Counted from the first letter of the stretch, positions 49,638 to 60,125 are shown. The stretch: DNA of 64,000 nucleotides from Pararobbsia silviterrae (GCF_003628125.1 NZ_RBZU01000011.1:62001-126000); one strand, 5' to 3'. A program made the numbers and translations. The notes: generated by a model from the letters alone, not told the origin.

Positions 49638-49705
49638 TCCGAACTCTCACACCAAAAAGACCAAAAAATCGATCGCGGCAAGGCGGCCGGCAAGGAGCAC
49701 ATTCG

Positions 49706-51607
49706 ATGGTATCCCCGCATCATAATTTGCAGAAGGTCACGGCCCGTGTGATCGAGCGCAGCCGCGCGACGCGCGAAGCCTATCTCCAGCGTATCGCCGA
49801 TGCACAGGGCAAGTTCCCGGCACGCAATGCGCTCTCGTGCGCGAACCTCGCGCATGGTTTCGCGGGCCTCGTCGGCGACGACAAGATGAAGATCAAGGCC
49901 GTGCGCGTGCCGAATATCGGCATCGTCTCGTCGTATAACGAAATGCTGTCGGCGCATGCGCCGTTCGTGTCGTATCCGGACATCATCAAGCGCGCGGCCA
50001 ACGAAGCGGGCGGCGTCGCGCAATTCGCGGGCGGCGTGCCGGCGATGTGCGACGGCATCACGCAGGGCAATCCGGGCATGGAGCTCTCGCTGTTCTCGCG
50101 CGAAGTCATTGCGATGTCGACGGCGGTAGCGCTAACACACAATATGTTCGACGCGGCGCTGTGTCTCGGCATCTGCGACAAGATCGTGCCGGGCCTGCTG
50201 ATCGGCGCGCTCCAATTCGGTCATTTGCCGACGATCTTCGTGCCGGCCGGACCGATGACCAGCGGCCTCTCGAACGACGACAAGGCGAAGACGCGCCAAC
50301 GGTTCGCGACCGGCCAGTGCGGCCGCGACGAGCTGCTCGAAGCCGAGGCCCAGGCGTATCACGGCCACGGCACGTGCACGTTCTACGGCACGGCGAACAG
50401 CAACCAGATGCTCATGGAAGTCATGGGCCTGCATCTGCCGAGCACGGCCTTCGTGCATCCGCACACGCCGCTGCGCGATGCGCTGACGGCCGCGTCCGCG
50501 CATCGCGTGCTCGAACTGACGGCCGACGGCTCGCAGTACACGCCGATCGGTCACGTCGTCGACGAGAAGGCGATCATCAACGGCATCGCGGCCCTGCTCG
50601 CGACGGGCGGCTCGACGAACCATACGCTGCACCTCGTGGCGATCGCGCGCGCGGCCGGCGTGCTGATCGACTGGAACGATTTCGACGAGCTCTCGCAAAC
50701 GACGCCGCTGCTCGCGAAGATCTACCCGAACGGCAAGGCCGACGTGAATCACTATCATGCCGCGGGCGGCATGGCGTTCCTCGTGCGCGAGATGCTCGGC
50801 GCGGGGCTGCTCCACGAAGACGTGACGACGGTCGCGGGCAAGGGCCTGTCGCACTACACGAAGGAGCCCAAGCTCATCGACGGCAAGCTCGAATGGGTCG
50901 AGGGCACGCGCGAAACGCTCGACGCGAAGGTGCTGCGTCCGGCGGCCGAACCGTTCCAGGCGGACGGCGGCTTGCGTCTGATGCAGGGCAAGATCGGCCG
51001 CGGCGTCATCAAGATCTCGGCGGTCGCGCCCGAGCACCGCACGGTCCGCGCGCCCGCGATCGTGTTCGATTCGCAGGAAGAAGTGCAGGCCGCGTTCGAT
51101 GCGGGCAAGCTCAATCAGGACTTCGTCGCGGTCGTGCGCTTCCAGGGCGCGCGCGCGAACGGCATGCCCGAGCTGCACCGCCTGACGCCGCCGCTCGGCG
51201 TGCTGCAGGACAAGGGCTTCAAGGTCGCGCTCGTGACCGACGGCCGCATGTCGGGCGCGTCGGGCAAGGTGCCCGCCGTGATCCACGTGTCGCCCGAAGC
51301 GTTGCTCAACGGCCCGCTCGGCAAGGTGCGCACGGGCGATATGATCGTCATCGACGCCGAAGCCGGCGTGCTCGACGTCGAGATCGACGCGCAGATCTGG
51401 GCGCAACGCGACGTCGCGCAGCCGCCGCATCAGGACGAGAACGAAGTCGGCTTCGGCCGCGAGCTGTTCGGCGTGTTCCGGTCGCAGGCGATGCCCGCCG
51501 AATTCGGCGCCTCGGTGTTCGGCAAGCTGCCGGGCGAGCAGGCCAAGACGGCCGCGGGCGCCTCGGTTGCCGCGGGCGCGGCGGCGACGCTGACGGCCGG
51601 CCGGTAG
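49706..51607 (+). CDS. edd: 6-phosphogluconate dehydratase
   Basis: A 633-aa [4Fe-4S] dehydratase of the IlvD/Edd family, turning 6-phosphogluconate into KDPG, the first step of the Entner-Doudoroff pathway. Cluster-binding Cys contexts are [13 protein letters not shown] and [24 protein letters not shown] is conserved. [23 protein letters not shown] is the family end signature. The ATG follows AAGGAG. eda, gntP and gntK follow on the same strand, making a full gluconate operon. Confidence 0.97.
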   Translation: MVSPHHNLQKVTARVIERSRATREAYLQRIADAQGKFPARNALSCANLAHGFAGLVGDDKMKIKAVRVPNIGIVSSYNEMLSAHAPFVSYPDIIKRAANEAGGVAQFAGGVPAMCDGITQGNPGMELSLFSREVIAMSTAVALTHNMFDAALCLGICDKIVPGLLIGALQFGHLPTIFVPAGPMTSGLSNDDKAKTRQRFATGQCGRDELLEAEAQAYHGHGTCTFYGTANSNQMLMEVMGLHLPSTAFVHPHTPLRDALTAASAHRVLELTADGSQYTPIGHVVDEKAIINGIAALLATGGSTNHTLHLVAIARAAGVLIDWNDFDELSQTTPLLAKIYPNGKADVNHYHAAGGMAFLVREMLGAGLLHEDVTTVAGKGLSHYTKEPKLIDGKLEWVEGTRETLDAKVLRPAAEPFQADGGLRLMQGKIGRGVIKISAVAPEHRTVRAPAIVFDSQEEVQAAFDAGKLNQDFVAVVRFQGARANGMPELHRLTPPLGVLQDKGFKVALVTDGRMSGASGKVPAVIHVSPEALLNGPLGKVRTGDMIVIDAEAGVLDVEIDAQIWAQRDVAQPPHQDENEVGFGRELFGVFRSQAMPAEFGASVFGKLPGEQAKTAAGASVAAGAAATLTAGR

Positions 51608-51752
51608 ACGGACCCATGAGCGGCCGATGCGCGCCGCGCCGCGTATGCGAAAGCGCATGCCGGCGCCGCGTTCATCGGCCGCGATGCAGTTGCCCGGGCG
51701 GCCGCATGCGCCGCCCCTGTACGAGACAGTGAATCCATCGAAGGAGCAAGCA

Positions 51753-52400
51753 ATGATCAAAGTCAGCGATATCGTTCGTATCGGTCCCGTTATCCCGGTC
51801 CTCGCGTTCGAATCGGTCGAAGAAGGCGAGGCCGTGTGCCGCGCGCTCTATGAGGGCGGCGTCAAGGTGCTCGAAATCACGCTGCGCACCGAGGCCGGTC
51901 TCGGCGTCATCGAAGCGGCCAGCAAGATCGCCGACGACATCGTGGTCGGCGTCGGTACGCTGACGAAGCCCGAACAGGTTGCGGCCGCGAAGAAGGCCGG
52001 CGCGCAGTTCGGCGTGTCGCCGGGCCTTACGCGCGAGCTGCACGACGCCGCGGTCGCGGCGGGTCTGCCGTTGCTGCCCGGCTGCATGACGCCGTCGGAT
52101 CTCGTGCAGGCCGTGAGCTTCGGCTACGAGATCGTCAAGTTCTTCCCGGCGCAACAGGCGGGCGGCGTGCCGATGCTGCAGGCCTTCTACGGCCCGTTCC
52201 CGACGCTGCGCTTCTGCCCGACGGGCGGCATCACGCCCGAGACGGCGCCGAATTTCCTCGCGCTGCCGAACGTCGTCTGCGTCGGCGGTTCGTGGATGAC
52301 GCCGAAGTCGGCCGTCGCGGCGAAGGACTGGGCCGAAGTCACGCGCCTCGCGCGCGGCGCGAGCCAGCTCGCGCATCACCACGCGCAAAAGGCCGCCTGA
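51753..52400 (+). CDS. eda: KDPG aldolase
   Basis: A 215-aa class I aldolase cleaving KDPG to pyruvate and glyceraldehyde 3-phosphate. E41 in KVLEITLRT is the catalytic acid/base and K129 in EIVKFFPAQ forms the Schiff base; LPGCMTPSD is conserved. The ITLRT motif is of the Eda type, distinct from dgoA at 20051. AAGGAG precedes the ATG. It lies 145 bp after edd. Confidence 0.97.
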   Translation: MIKVSDIVRIGPVIPVLAFESVEEGEAVCRALYEGGVKVLEITLRTEAGLGVIEAASKIADDIVVGVGTLTKPEQVAAAKKAGAQFGVSPGLTRELHDAAVAAGLPLLPGCMTPSDLVQAVSFGYEIVKFFPAQQAGGVPMLQAFYGPFPTLRFCPTGGITPETAPNFLALPNVVCVGGSWMTPKSAVAAKDWAEVTRLARGASQLAHHHAQKAA

Positions 52401-52500
52401 CGGTCTCGCATGGCGTGGCGCGCCGGACACGGAGACGTCCGGTGCGCGCGCATGGTGCGAATGGCGCGCATGCGCTCCCGCGCGGTGTGTCAAGGAAGGA

Positions 52501-52551
52501 GCAGGTCAAAGCAGGTCACTGAAGGTCTAGGCAGGTCCACTGAAGGTCTGA
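52501..52551 (+). repeat. Direct repeat between eda and gntP
   Basis: A ~20-bp unit beginning GCAGGTC and ending GAAGGTCT occurs at 52511-52530 and 52531-52551 with one inserted base, and a partial copy at 52501-52510. Confidence 0.7.
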
Positions 52552-52561
52552 CAATAACAAG

Positions 52562-52580
52562 GCGGACGTTCCGCGTCCGC
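52562..52580 (+). promoter_or_regulatory. 7-bp hairpin before gntP
   Basis: GCGGACG and CGTCCGC pair around TTCCG, 17 nt before the gntP start and just upstream of its ribosome site. It may affect gntP translation or mark the eda mRNA end. Confidence 0.4.
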
Positions 52581-52597
52581 GACCCTAGGAGACACGC

Positions 52598-54070
52598 ATG
52601 GGCGCCGTACACGGGACCCCGTTGCTCATCGAGGCGCTCGTCGCCATCGTCGCGCTGATCGTTCTGATCGCGCGTTTCAAGATCAATCCCTTCATCGTTC
52701 TGCTCGTCGTCTCGCTCGCGCTCGCGGTCGCCGCGGGCATGCCGATGGAGAAGATCGTCAAGGCCTTCGAGACGGGCGTGGGCGGCACGCTCGGGCATAT
52801 CGCGCTCGTCATCGGCCTGGGCACGATGCTCGGCAAGATGATGGCCGAGTCGGGCGGCGCGGAGCGCATCGCGACGACGCTGATCGGCCTATTCGGCGAG
52901 GAGCACGTGCACTGGGCGATGATGTGCATCGCGATCATCGTCGGTCTGCCCGTGTTTTTCGAGGTCGGCTTCGTGCTGCTGATCCCGATCGCGTTCAATC
53001 TCGCGCAGCGCACGGGCAAGTCGATGGTGCTGATCGGCGTGCCGATGATCGCGGGGCTGTCGATCGTGCACGGCCTGATTCCGCCGCACCCGGCGGCGCT
53101 GCTCGCGGTCCAGGCGTTTCATGCCGATATCGGCAAGACGATCGCGTTCGGGCTGCTGATCGGCATTCCGATCGCGATCGTCGCGGGGCCGCTGTTCGCG
53201 CTGTCGATCTACAAGCACATCCACCTGAATCCCGATAACGCGATCGCGCGCCAGTTCATCGGCAGCCGCGCCGAGCGCGGCGTGCCGGGCGAGGCCACCG
53301 ATCGGCGCGCGGCGTCGAAGGCCGGCGCGGCCGCGCGCGATGCGGGCGGCGACACCGTACGAGTCGCCGTCGCGCGCGACAGCCATCCGTATCCGCGCGA
53401 TCTGCCGAGCTTCGGCATCACGCTGTTCACCGTGCTGCTGCCCGTCGCGCTGATGCTGATCGGCAGTTGGGCCGACCTGTTCACGCCCGCGCACTCGCTC
53501 GCGAACGATATCGTCAAACTGCTCGGCAATTCGGTCGTCGCGTTGCTCGTCGCCGTGCTCGTCAGTTTCTGGACGTTCGGCGGCGCGCGCGGGTTCGATC
53601 GCGAGCAGATTCTCAAATTCGTCAATGAGAGCCTCGGACCGATCGCCGGCATCGTGCTCGTGATCGGCGCGGGCGGCGGCTTCGGCGCGATTCTTCGCGA
53701 GACCGGCATCTCGCAGCAGATCATCGACTCGTCGTCGTCGCTGAGTCTCTCGCCGCTCGTGCTCGGCTGGCTCGTCGCGGCGCTGATCCGGCTCGCCACG
53801 GGGTCGGCGACCGTCGCGATGACGACGGCCTGCGGCATCGTCGCGCCGCTCGCGACGTCGGCGACCGCGGCCGTGCGGCCCGAATTGCTCGTGCTGTCGA
53901 CGGGTGCGGGCTCGCTGATCTTCTCGCATGTCAACGACGCGGGGTTCTGGCTCGTCAAGGAATACTTCGGCATGACGATCTCGCAGACCTTCAAGACCTG
54001 GTCGCTCTGCGAAACGATCATTTCGGTCATGGGACTCGTTCTGACGCTCGGGCTCGCTTCGGTGTTCTGA
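52598..54070 (+). CDS. gntP: GntP-family gluconate permease
   Basis: A 490-aa proton symporter with about 12-14 membrane helices. IALVIGLGTMLGKMMAESGGAE and GLIPPHPAALLAVQAF are family signatures, as is the late RLATGSATVAMTTACGIV. A hydrophilic loop at ~225-270 (charged, Ala/Arg-rich) makes it longer than the usual ~440-450 aa. It imports gluconate or a similar sugar acid for the adjacent kinase. The ATG follows TAGGAGACACGC. Confidence 0.94.
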   Translation: MGAVHGTPLLIEALVAIVALIVLIARFKINPFIVLLVVSLALAVAAGMPMEKIVKAFETGVGGTLGHIALVIGLGTMLGKMMAESGGAERIATTLIGLFGEEHVHWAMMCIAIIVGLPVFFEVGFVLLIPIAFNLAQRTGKSMVLIGVPMIAGLSIVHGLIPPHPAALLAVQAFHADIGKTIAFGLLIGIPIAIVAGPLFALSIYKHIHLNPDNAIARQFIGSRAERGVPGEATDRRAASKAGAAARDAGGDTVRVAVARDSHPYPRDLPSFGITLFTVLLPVALMLIGSWADLFTPAHSLANDIVKLLGNSVVALLVAVLVSFWTFGGARGFDREQILKFVNESLGPIAGIVLVIGAGGGFGAILRETGISQQIIDSSSSLSLSPLVLGWLVAALIRLATGSATVAMTTACGIVAPLATSATAAVRPELLVLSTGAGSLIFSHVNDAGFWLVKEYFGMTISQTFKTWSLCETIISVMGLVLTLGLASVF

Positions 54071-54171
54071 GCCTCTGCCTGGATGCAAATCGGTCCGACG
54101 TGTTTTAATCGACCGGTTTAAGGTCGCCACGGTGGGCCGACCGACTGGATAGGATGCAACAAGGAGTCACG

Positions 54172-54687
54172 ATGATTTTGATCGCGATGGGGGTATCGGG
54201 CAGCGGCAAGACGACGGTCGGCGAGCAGCTCGCGGCCCGGCTCGGCTGCGGTTTTGCCGATGCCGATTCGTTTCATAGCGACGCCAACAAGCAGAAGATG
54301 CACGCGGGCATCGCGTTGACCGATGACGATCGCTGGCCCTGGCTGCGCGCGATCCGCGCCGATATCGAACAGCGGCGCGCGCAGGGCGTCGATTACGTCT
54401 ATGCGTGCTCGGCGCTCAAGGCCTCGTATCGCGAGATCCTTCGCGCGGGCGACAAGGACGTGATCTTCGTCTATCTGCAGGGCACGCGCGAGGTGCTCGA
54501 ACGCCGGCTCGCGGGCCGCAAGGGACACTTCTTCGACCCCTCGCTGCTGCAGAGTCAGCTCGATACGCTCGAACCGCCGGGGCCGCATGAGGCAGTTGTC
54601 GTCGATATCGACCAGGACGTCGCGCATCTCGTCGACGAGATCGTCGAGAAGGCCGTCCGTCATGGCCAGGGTGGCGAAGGCGGCTGA
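54172..54687 (+). CDS. gntK: Gluconokinase
   Basis: A 171-aa P-loop kinase phosphorylating gluconate to 6-phosphogluconate, the substrate of Edd. The Walker A is GVSGSGKT (7-14), with ADADSFHS and DDDRWPWL as family motifs, and CSALKASYREILR follows. The start MILIAMG at 54172 has AAGGAG at 54161-54166; an upstream in-frame ATG lacks one. It completes the gluconate uptake and Entner-Doudoroff set. Confidence 0.96.
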   Translation: MILIAMGVSGSGKTTVGEQLAARLGCGFADADSFHSDANKQKMHAGIALTDDDRWPWLRAIRADIEQRRAQGVDYVYACSALKASYREILRAGDKDVIFVYLQGTREVLERRLAGRKGHFFDPSLLQSQLDTLEPPGPHEAVVVDIDQDVAHLVDEIVEKAVRHGQGGEGG

Positions 54688-54848
54688 GTCGCGGTTTGCG
54701 CTGCGAGGGTCGTCGTCGGTGCGTCTCGGCCTGCATGCGCCGAGCTGCGAGCCGCCGCCTTGAGCAAGGTCCCTTGAGCGAGGCGCTCCAAGCGACGCGG
54801 CTGACGCGCTCCGGTCCAATCGCCCCCGTCAGGCAAGCGTGCGCCGCG

Positions 54849-54854
54849 TACAAT
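54849..54854 (+). promoter_or_regulatory. Probable -10 box for the RNA methyltransferase
   Basis: TACAAT in the context GTACAATGGCGCC, 32 nt before the ATG. Confidence 0.4.
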
Positions 54855-54885
54855 GGCGCCTTGTCCTTCCGCGCCGGATTTGCCG

Positions 54886-56235
54886 ATGTCTTCCTTTGAA
54901 TTTTTCGCACCCTGCCCACGCGGGCTCGAAGCGGCGCTTGCGGCCGAGCTGCGTGATCTGGGCGCGCATGCGGCAATCACGGTCGGCGCCGACGTGCCGG
55001 GCGGCGTGCATTTCTCGGGCGAGTGGAGCGCGGCGATGGCCGCGAATCTGCATTCGCGGATCGCGAGTCGCGTCCTGCTCAAGATCGCCGCGCGCCCCTA
55101 CCGCAACGAGCACGATATCTTCGCGTTCGCGCTCGAACAGCCGTGGGAGCGCTGGTTCACGGCGAACCAGACGCTGCGCATCGACGTGACGGCGATCAAG
55201 TCGCCGCTGCGCAGCCTTGAATTCACGACGCTCAAGGTCAAGGACGCGGTCTGCGACCGCTTGCGCGACAAGACGGGCGCGCGTCCGAATATCGATACGG
55301 CCGAGCCCGATGTGCGGATCTTCGTGTTCGTCACCGCGACCGATTGCACGCTCTATCTCGACACCTCGGGCGAGCCGCTGTTCAAGCGCGGCTGGCGGCT
55401 CGACAAGGGCGCGGCGCCGCTGCGCGAGAATCTCGCGGCCGGCATCCTGCGCCTGACGGGCTGGACGCCCGACACGCCGCTCTACGATCCGATGTGCGGC
55501 AGCGGCACCTTCCTCGCCGAGGCGGTTCAGCAAGCGCTTGGCGTCGCGCCCGGCGTGCAGCGCCGCTTCGGTTTCGAGAAGCTCAAGAGCTACGACATCA
55601 CCGCGTGGCAGACGCTCAAGGTCGCCGCGATGGACAAGGCGCGCGCCGCGCGCGGTGCGAACGTGCGCGATCTGCCGATCTTCGGCAGCGATATTTCGGG
55701 CGACATGCTCGAGAAGGCGCGTGCGAATCTCGCGCGCGCGGGCGTGCCGACGCTGTCGCTCAAGCAGCTCGACGCGCGCAACATGATCGCGCCGAGCGCC
55801 GCGCCGGGCATTCTCGTCGCGAATCCGCCGTACGGCGAGCGTATCGAAGTCCGCGGCCGCGGACCGCGCGGCGAAGCGCGGCCGACCGCGCGCAGCGAAC
55901 GCGGCGTGCGAGGCGAGCGCGGCGGGTATGGCGGCAACGCGCGCGGCGACGATGACGATGCGCCGCGCGGCTTCGAACGCGCGCATGCCGACGAGCTTGG
56001 CGCCGAGTTCTTCCTCGCATTCGGTAGCGCGCTCAAGCAGCACTTCGCGGGCTGGCGCGCGTTCATGCTGACGTCGGACCGCGGACTGCCGGGCCAATTG
56101 CGCCTGCGCGAGTCGACGAAGACGCCGCTTTATAACGGCGCGCTCGAATGCCGGCTGTTCCGTTTCGACGTCGTCGCGGGCCCCGTGCGTCGCCGCGACG
56201 GCGACGCGCAGGATGGTGCGGCCGCGGATCACTGA
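54886..56235 (+). CDS. THUMP-domain RNA methyltransferase, RlmL N-terminal type
   Basis: A 449-aa SAM-dependent RNA guanine-N2 methyltransferase. The THUMP domain covers about 45-160, then YDPMCGSGTFLAEA (SAM motif I, ~200-213) and the catalytic NPPYGER at 313-319. It corresponds to the half of E. coli RlmL that methylates G2445 of 23S rRNA; the RlmK-like second half is absent. Right after NPPYGER lies an Arg/Gly-rich insert (~322-360, with a run of Asp), not expected in the fold. The start MSSFEFF was chosen because homology begins there. Confidence 0.88.
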   Translation: MSSFEFFAPCPRGLEAALAAELRDLGAHAAITVGADVPGGVHFSGEWSAAMAANLHSRIASRVLLKIAARPYRNEHDIFAFALEQPWERWFTANQTLRIDVTAIKSPLRSLEFTTLKVKDAVCDRLRDKTGARPNIDTAEPDVRIFVFVTATDCTLYLDTSGEPLFKRGWRLDKGAAPLRENLAAGILRLTGWTPDTPLYDPMCGSGTFLAEAVQQALGVAPGVQRRFGFEKLKSYDITAWQTLKVAAMDKARAARGANVRDLPIFGSDISGDMLEKARANLARAGVPTLSLKQLDARNMIAPSAAPGILVANPPYGERIEVRGRGPRGEARPTARSERGVRGERGGYGGNARGDDDDAPRGFERAHADELGAEFFLAFGSALKQHFAGWRAFMLTSDRGLPGQLRLRESTKTPLYNGALECRLFRFDVVAGPVRRRDGDAQDGAAADH

Positions 56236-56465
56236 TCCGCTGTCGCCGCACATGCGACGACGCGGTGAGTGAGGCGTCGTCGAGCGCGTCCGGCGCGTCG
56301 GATCACGGGCGCGTTTCACGGATCTCGCGGTGTTTCACGACCGCATTCGCCGCGAAATCCGTAAGCGCACGATGGTTTTGCGATGCCGGTATGGCCGGTT
56401 TACGGCAGAGGCCTGATTGACGAGCCGCTAGGGTGAGCGTGTTGGCTGACCCTCGGAGCGCGTCC

Positions 56466-58313
56466 ATGTCCCCATTCTCTTTTTCGGCCGGTATCGTGTT
56501 GTGCGCGATCGGCGCCGGGTCCTTCGCAGCTGTCGCGAGCGCCGAGCCGCTCATGCTTTACAACGTGTTGAAGCCGAAGAGCGTGAATTTCGGGACGCAG
56601 GCGCAGCGCCCGCCGGAACGCGAAGCGGATCCGTTGTTCCCGTTCCAGTGGCCGTTGCTGAACCGCGGCAATCTGTTTCTGCCCGGACCGTACACGCGCG
56701 GCATCGATTTGAACGTCGTGCCCGTCTACCGGCAAGGCATCACGGGCAAGGGGGTTCGCGTCATGATCGTCGACGGCGGTCTCGACGCGCGCCACGAGGA
56801 TCTCGCGGCGAATGTCGACCGCTCGATGCTGCATAGTTTCACCAATACGAACGACGCCTCGGCGACCGATGTCGGCTCGGACGATGGCGTTTCGCACGGT
56901 ACGGCAATGGCCGGTATCGTCGCCGCCGTGGCCCGCAATGGTGTCGGTGGACGGGGTGTGGCCCCCGGCGCGACGCTGGGCGCCGCGCAATTGCTCGCGG
57001 GGGGCGAGCGGCCCGATGAGCGGGCGTTGATGCAGACCTACGGCGGCGCGCCGTTCAGCCGCAATACGGATGTGTTTTCGGCGTCGTACGAGATGTTCAT
57101 CGGCTTGCCGGAATTCCACGAGTTCGAAAGCGACAGCGAAGTGCGCGCACTTGCGCAATTGCCGGGTTTGCGCGGCGGTCGAGGCGCCGTCGTCGTCAAG
57201 CCGTCCGGTAACGAGTTCGACGGCATGGGCGACGTGCGATGCCCGCGCGCGAAGTATGTTGGCCTCACGTGCGGTCATGCCGCGTTTTCGGTCGCGCGTC
57301 TGTTGCCGCAGACGATCGTCGTGAGTTCGGTCAACGCGACAGGCAAACGCTCGAGTTTTTCAAACACGGGAGCCAATGTACTCGTCGCGGGACTGGGCGG
57401 CGACGACGCACCGACCCCGGCAGGCTCGGCGCCGCTGCGATGGATCACGACCGACATCTCGGGGTGCGAGCGCGGCGTCGTCGCGCACACACCGACGGTC
57501 GAGGTCGAGCACCTCACCGATTTCGAGACGCCCGGCACCTTGTTGTTCGGCGCGCTCAACGCGCGCTGCAACTACCTCTCCATTTCGAGCGGCACGTCGT
57601 CGGCCGTGCCGAGCGTCGCCGGCGTCATCGCACTGATGCTGGAAGCGAATCCCGCGCTGACTTGGCGCGATATCCGTGTGATTCTCGCGCGCACATCGCG
57701 GCGCGTCGATGCGCAGAGCGCGCCCTTGAGCGTGCTGCTCGCCGATCGGAGTGCTTATGTCGCCGAGCCCGGATGGACGCGCAACGGCGCGGGCCTCTGG
57801 TTTCACAACGCATACGGATATGGGCTCGTCGATGCGCAACGCGCCGTCGACGTGGCGCGGAATTGGCCGCGCCATTTGAGCGGCCCGATGCCGAGCACCG
57901 AGTGGGTCGGGCTGGCGCGGCTCCAGGCGACGGATCCCGCGCGGCGCGTCGCGATTCCTCGCGGCAAAGCCGCGGGCGCCTCGGATACGATCCGCGTGCC
58001 GCAGTCGGGGCTGGTCGAATTCGTTCAGGTGCGCGTGGCGCTCGACAAGGTCAACTTCTCGGATCTCGCGATCGAGCTGACCTCGCCGTCGGGCACGCGC
58101 AGCGTGCTGCTCACGCCGTACACAATGCTCGACACGCCGGAGTTGTCGGGCGAGGTGGTCTTCGCCTCGAACGCGTTCATGTCGGAGCGTATGGACGGCG
58201 CGTGGACCTTGCGTGTCGTTAACACGGGCTTTGCGAATCCGCTCGATCCGAACGACGCGGCGGCGCAACCCTCGCTCCTGGGCTGGGCCATCCGCGTGAT
58301 GGGCGACGCGTGA
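56466..58313 (+). CDS. Secreted S8 subtilase with P-domain-like C terminus
   Basis: A 615-aa serine protease. Residues 1-26 form a signal peptide cut after VASA. The S8 triad is D103 (IVDGGLD), H144 (SHGTAMAG) and S378 (SSGTSSAVPSVAG), with oxyanion N249 in KPSGNE. Residues ~490-615 resemble the P/proprotein-convertase domain (VEFVQVRVALD, LAIELTSPSGTRSVLL, DGAWTLRVVN, LLGWAIRVMG). The ATG at 56466 has CGGAG upstream; GTG 56433 is an alternative. The short N-terminal stretch after the signal is not a typical I9 propeptide. It probably acts outside the cell or in the periplasm. Codon bias is milder than in neighbours, and both flanks are core genes. Confidence 0.9.
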   Translation: MSPFSFSAGIVLCAIGAGSFAAVASAEPLMLYNVLKPKSVNFGTQAQRPPEREADPLFPFQWPLLNRGNLFLPGPYTRGIDLNVVPVYRQGITGKGVRVMIVDGGLDARHEDLAANVDRSMLHSFTNTNDASATDVGSDDGVSHGTAMAGIVAAVARNGVGGRGVAPGATLGAAQLLAGGERPDERALMQTYGGAPFSRNTDVFSASYEMFIGLPEFHEFESDSEVRALAQLPGLRGGRGAVVVKPSGNEFDGMGDVRCPRAKYVGLTCGHAAFSVARLLPQTIVVSSVNATGKRSSFSNTGANVLVAGLGGDDAPTPAGSAPLRWITTDISGCERGVVAHTPTVEVEHLTDFETPGTLLFGALNARCNYLSISSGTSSAVPSVAGVIALMLEANPALTWRDIRVILARTSRRVDAQSAPLSVLLADRSAYVAEPGWTRNGAGLWFHNAYGYGLVDAQRAVDVARNWPRHLSGPMPSTEWVGLARLQATDPARRVAIPRGKAAGASDTIRVPQSGLVEFVQVRVALDKVNFSDLAIELTSPSGTRSVLLTPYTMLDTPELSGEVVFASNAFMSERMDGAWTLRVVNTGFANPLDPNDAAAQPSLLGWAIRVMGDA

Positions 58314-58356
58314 TCGCGCGCAGTCCGTGTGGATGAGACTGTTCGGCGCGCGTGGC

Positions 58357-59796
58357 TTATTCGACGGCCTTGACCATGTCCTCGACGACCTTCTTCGCGT
58401 CGCCGAACACCATCATCGTCTTGTCCATATAGAACAGTTCGTTGTCGAGGCCCGCATAGCCCGACGCCATCGAGCGCTTGTTCACGATGACGGTCGCCGC
58501 CTTGTAGGCCTCGAGGATCGGCATGCCCGCGATCGGCGACTTCGGATCCTTCGCGGCCGGGTTCACGACGTCGTTCGCGCCGAGCACGAGCACGACGTCG
58601 GTCTGCCCGAACTCGGCGTTGATGTCCTCCATCTCGAACACCTGGTCGTACGGGACCTCGGCCTCGGCGAGCAGCACGTTCATGTGTCCGGGCATGCGTC
58701 CCGCGACCGGATGGATCGCGTATTTGACCTCGACGCCTTTCTCGACGAGCTTGTCCGTCAGCTCCTTGAGCGCGTGCTGCGCGCGCGCCACCGCGAGCCC
58801 GTAGCCGGGCACGATGACGACGCTCTCGGCATTGCCGAGCATGAACGCCGCATCGTCGGCCGATCCCGACTTGACCGGACGCTGCTCGGTCGCCGCGCCG
58901 GTGCCCGCCGACGCCTCGCCGCCGAAGCCGCCTAGGATCACGTTGAAGAACGAGCGGTTCATCGCCTTGCACATGATGTACGAGAGGATCGCGCCCGACG
59001 AGCCGACGAGCGAACCCGCGACGATCAGCATCGAATTGTTCAGCGAGAAGCCGATGCCGGCCGCCGCCCAGCCCGAGTACGAGTTGAGCATCGACACGAC
59101 GACCGGCATGTCCGCGCCGCCGATCGGGATGATGATCAGCACGCCGAGCGCGAACGCGACGAGCGTCATGAGGATGAACGGCAGCCACAACTGCGAGAGC
59201 ACGAAGATCACGCCGAAGCCGATCATCGCGATCGCCAGCAGCAGATTGATCAGATGTTGGCCCGCATAGACGACCGGCGCGCCCTGGAACAGCCGGAACT
59301 TGTATTTGCCCGAGAGCTTGCCGAACGCGATGACCGAGCCCGAGAACGTGATCGCGCCGACGAACGTGCCGATGAACAACTCGACGCGATTGCCGTGCGG
59401 CACGGTCGGGTCGCCGACCGGCGCGAGCCCGAACGCCGACGGCTCCGAGACGACCGCATACGCGATACAGACAGCCGCGAGCCCGATCAGCGAGTGCATC
59501 GCCGCGACGAGTTCGGGCATCTTCGTCATCTCGACGCGGTTCGCGACATAGGCGCCGATCGCGCCGCCGACCACGAGCGCGCCGAACAGCAGCGCGAGAC
59601 CCGTGCCGAGCGGCACCTGCATCTCGACCGCGCGGTTATAGATGAGCGCGAGCGTCGTGAGCACGGCGATCGTCATGCCGCTCATGCCGAACACATTGCC
59701 GCGCCGCGCCGTCGTCGGATGCGAGAGGCCCTTGAGCGCCTGGATGAAACAGACCGACGCGACGAGATAGAGGAGGGTGACGACTTCGTAGCTCAT
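58357..59796 (-). CDS. pntB: NAD(P) transhydrogenase subunit beta
   Basis: A 479-aa membrane subunit of the proton-translocating transhydrogenase, which transfers hydride between NADH and NADP+. Eight or nine helices cover ~1-270. The C-terminal NADP(H)-binding domain has [38 protein letters not shown] and [11 protein letters not shown], typical of dIII. Its start overlaps pntAb by 4 bp (ATGA). It converges with the S8 protease gene. Confidence 0.97.
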   Translation of the reverse strand: MSYEVVTLLYLVASVCFIQALKGLSHPTTARRGNVFGMSGMTIAVLTTLALIYNRAVEMQVPLGTGLALLFGALVVGGAIGAYVANRVEMTKMPELVAAMHSLIGLAAVCIAYAVVSEPSAFGLAPVGDPTVPHGNRVELFIGTFVGAITFSGSVIAFGKLSGKYKFRLFQGAPVVYAGQHLINLLLAIAMIGFGVIFVLSQLWLPFILMTLVAFALGVLIIIPIGGADMPVVVSMLNSYSGWAAAGIGFSLNNSMLIVAGSLVGSSGAILSYIMCKAMNRSFFNVILGGFGGEASAGTGAATEQRPVKSGSADDAAFMLGNAESVVIVPGYGLAVARAQHALKELTDKLVEKGVEVKYAIHPVAGRMPGHMNVLLAEAEVPYDQVFEMEDINAEFGQTDVVLVLGANDVVNPAAKDPKSPIAGMPILEAYKAATVIVNKRSMASGYAGLDNELFYMDKTMMVFGDAKKVVEDMVKAVE

Positions 59797-60107
59797 CGCG
59801 CGCCCTCCGTGTTCGCGGCGTCCTTCTTCGGTGTCTTCTTGCGGAACATTTCGAGCATGCGCCGCGTGACGAGAAAGCCGCCGAACACGTTGATTGCCGC
59901 GAGCAGCACGGCGATCGTGCCGAACACTTTGCCGGCGGGGCTCACCGTGAGCGCCGCCGCGAGCATCGCGCCGACGATCACGATCGCCGAGATCGCGTTC
60001 GTCACGGCCATCAGCGGCGTGTGCAGCGCGGGTGTCACGGTCCAGACGACGTGATAGCCGACGTAGACGGCCAGCACGAACACGATCAGGTGGTTGACCA
60101 GTTCCAT
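59793..60107 (-). CDS. pntAb: NAD(P) transhydrogenase subunit alpha, membrane part
   Basis: A 104-aa protein with three helices, equivalent to the membrane end of E. coli Pnt[20 protein letters not shown] is the conserved segment, followed by [16 protein letters not shown]. The split of PntA into two genes is common outside enterics. It is coupled to pntB and starts 18 bp after pntAa. Confidence 0.95.
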   Translation of the reverse strand: MELVNHLIVFVLAVYVGYHVVWTVTPALHTPLMAVTNAISAIVIVGAMLAAALTVSPAGKVFGTIAVLLAAINVFGGFLVTRRMLEMFRKKTPKKDAANTEGAR

Positions 60108-60125
60108 GGTGTCTTGTTCTCCCCG

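Noticed and set aside
47089-49650. A minus-strand frame of 853 residues overlapping the S9 peptidase
   Set aside because: Arg-rich and without motifs; the S9 triad lies in the other frame.
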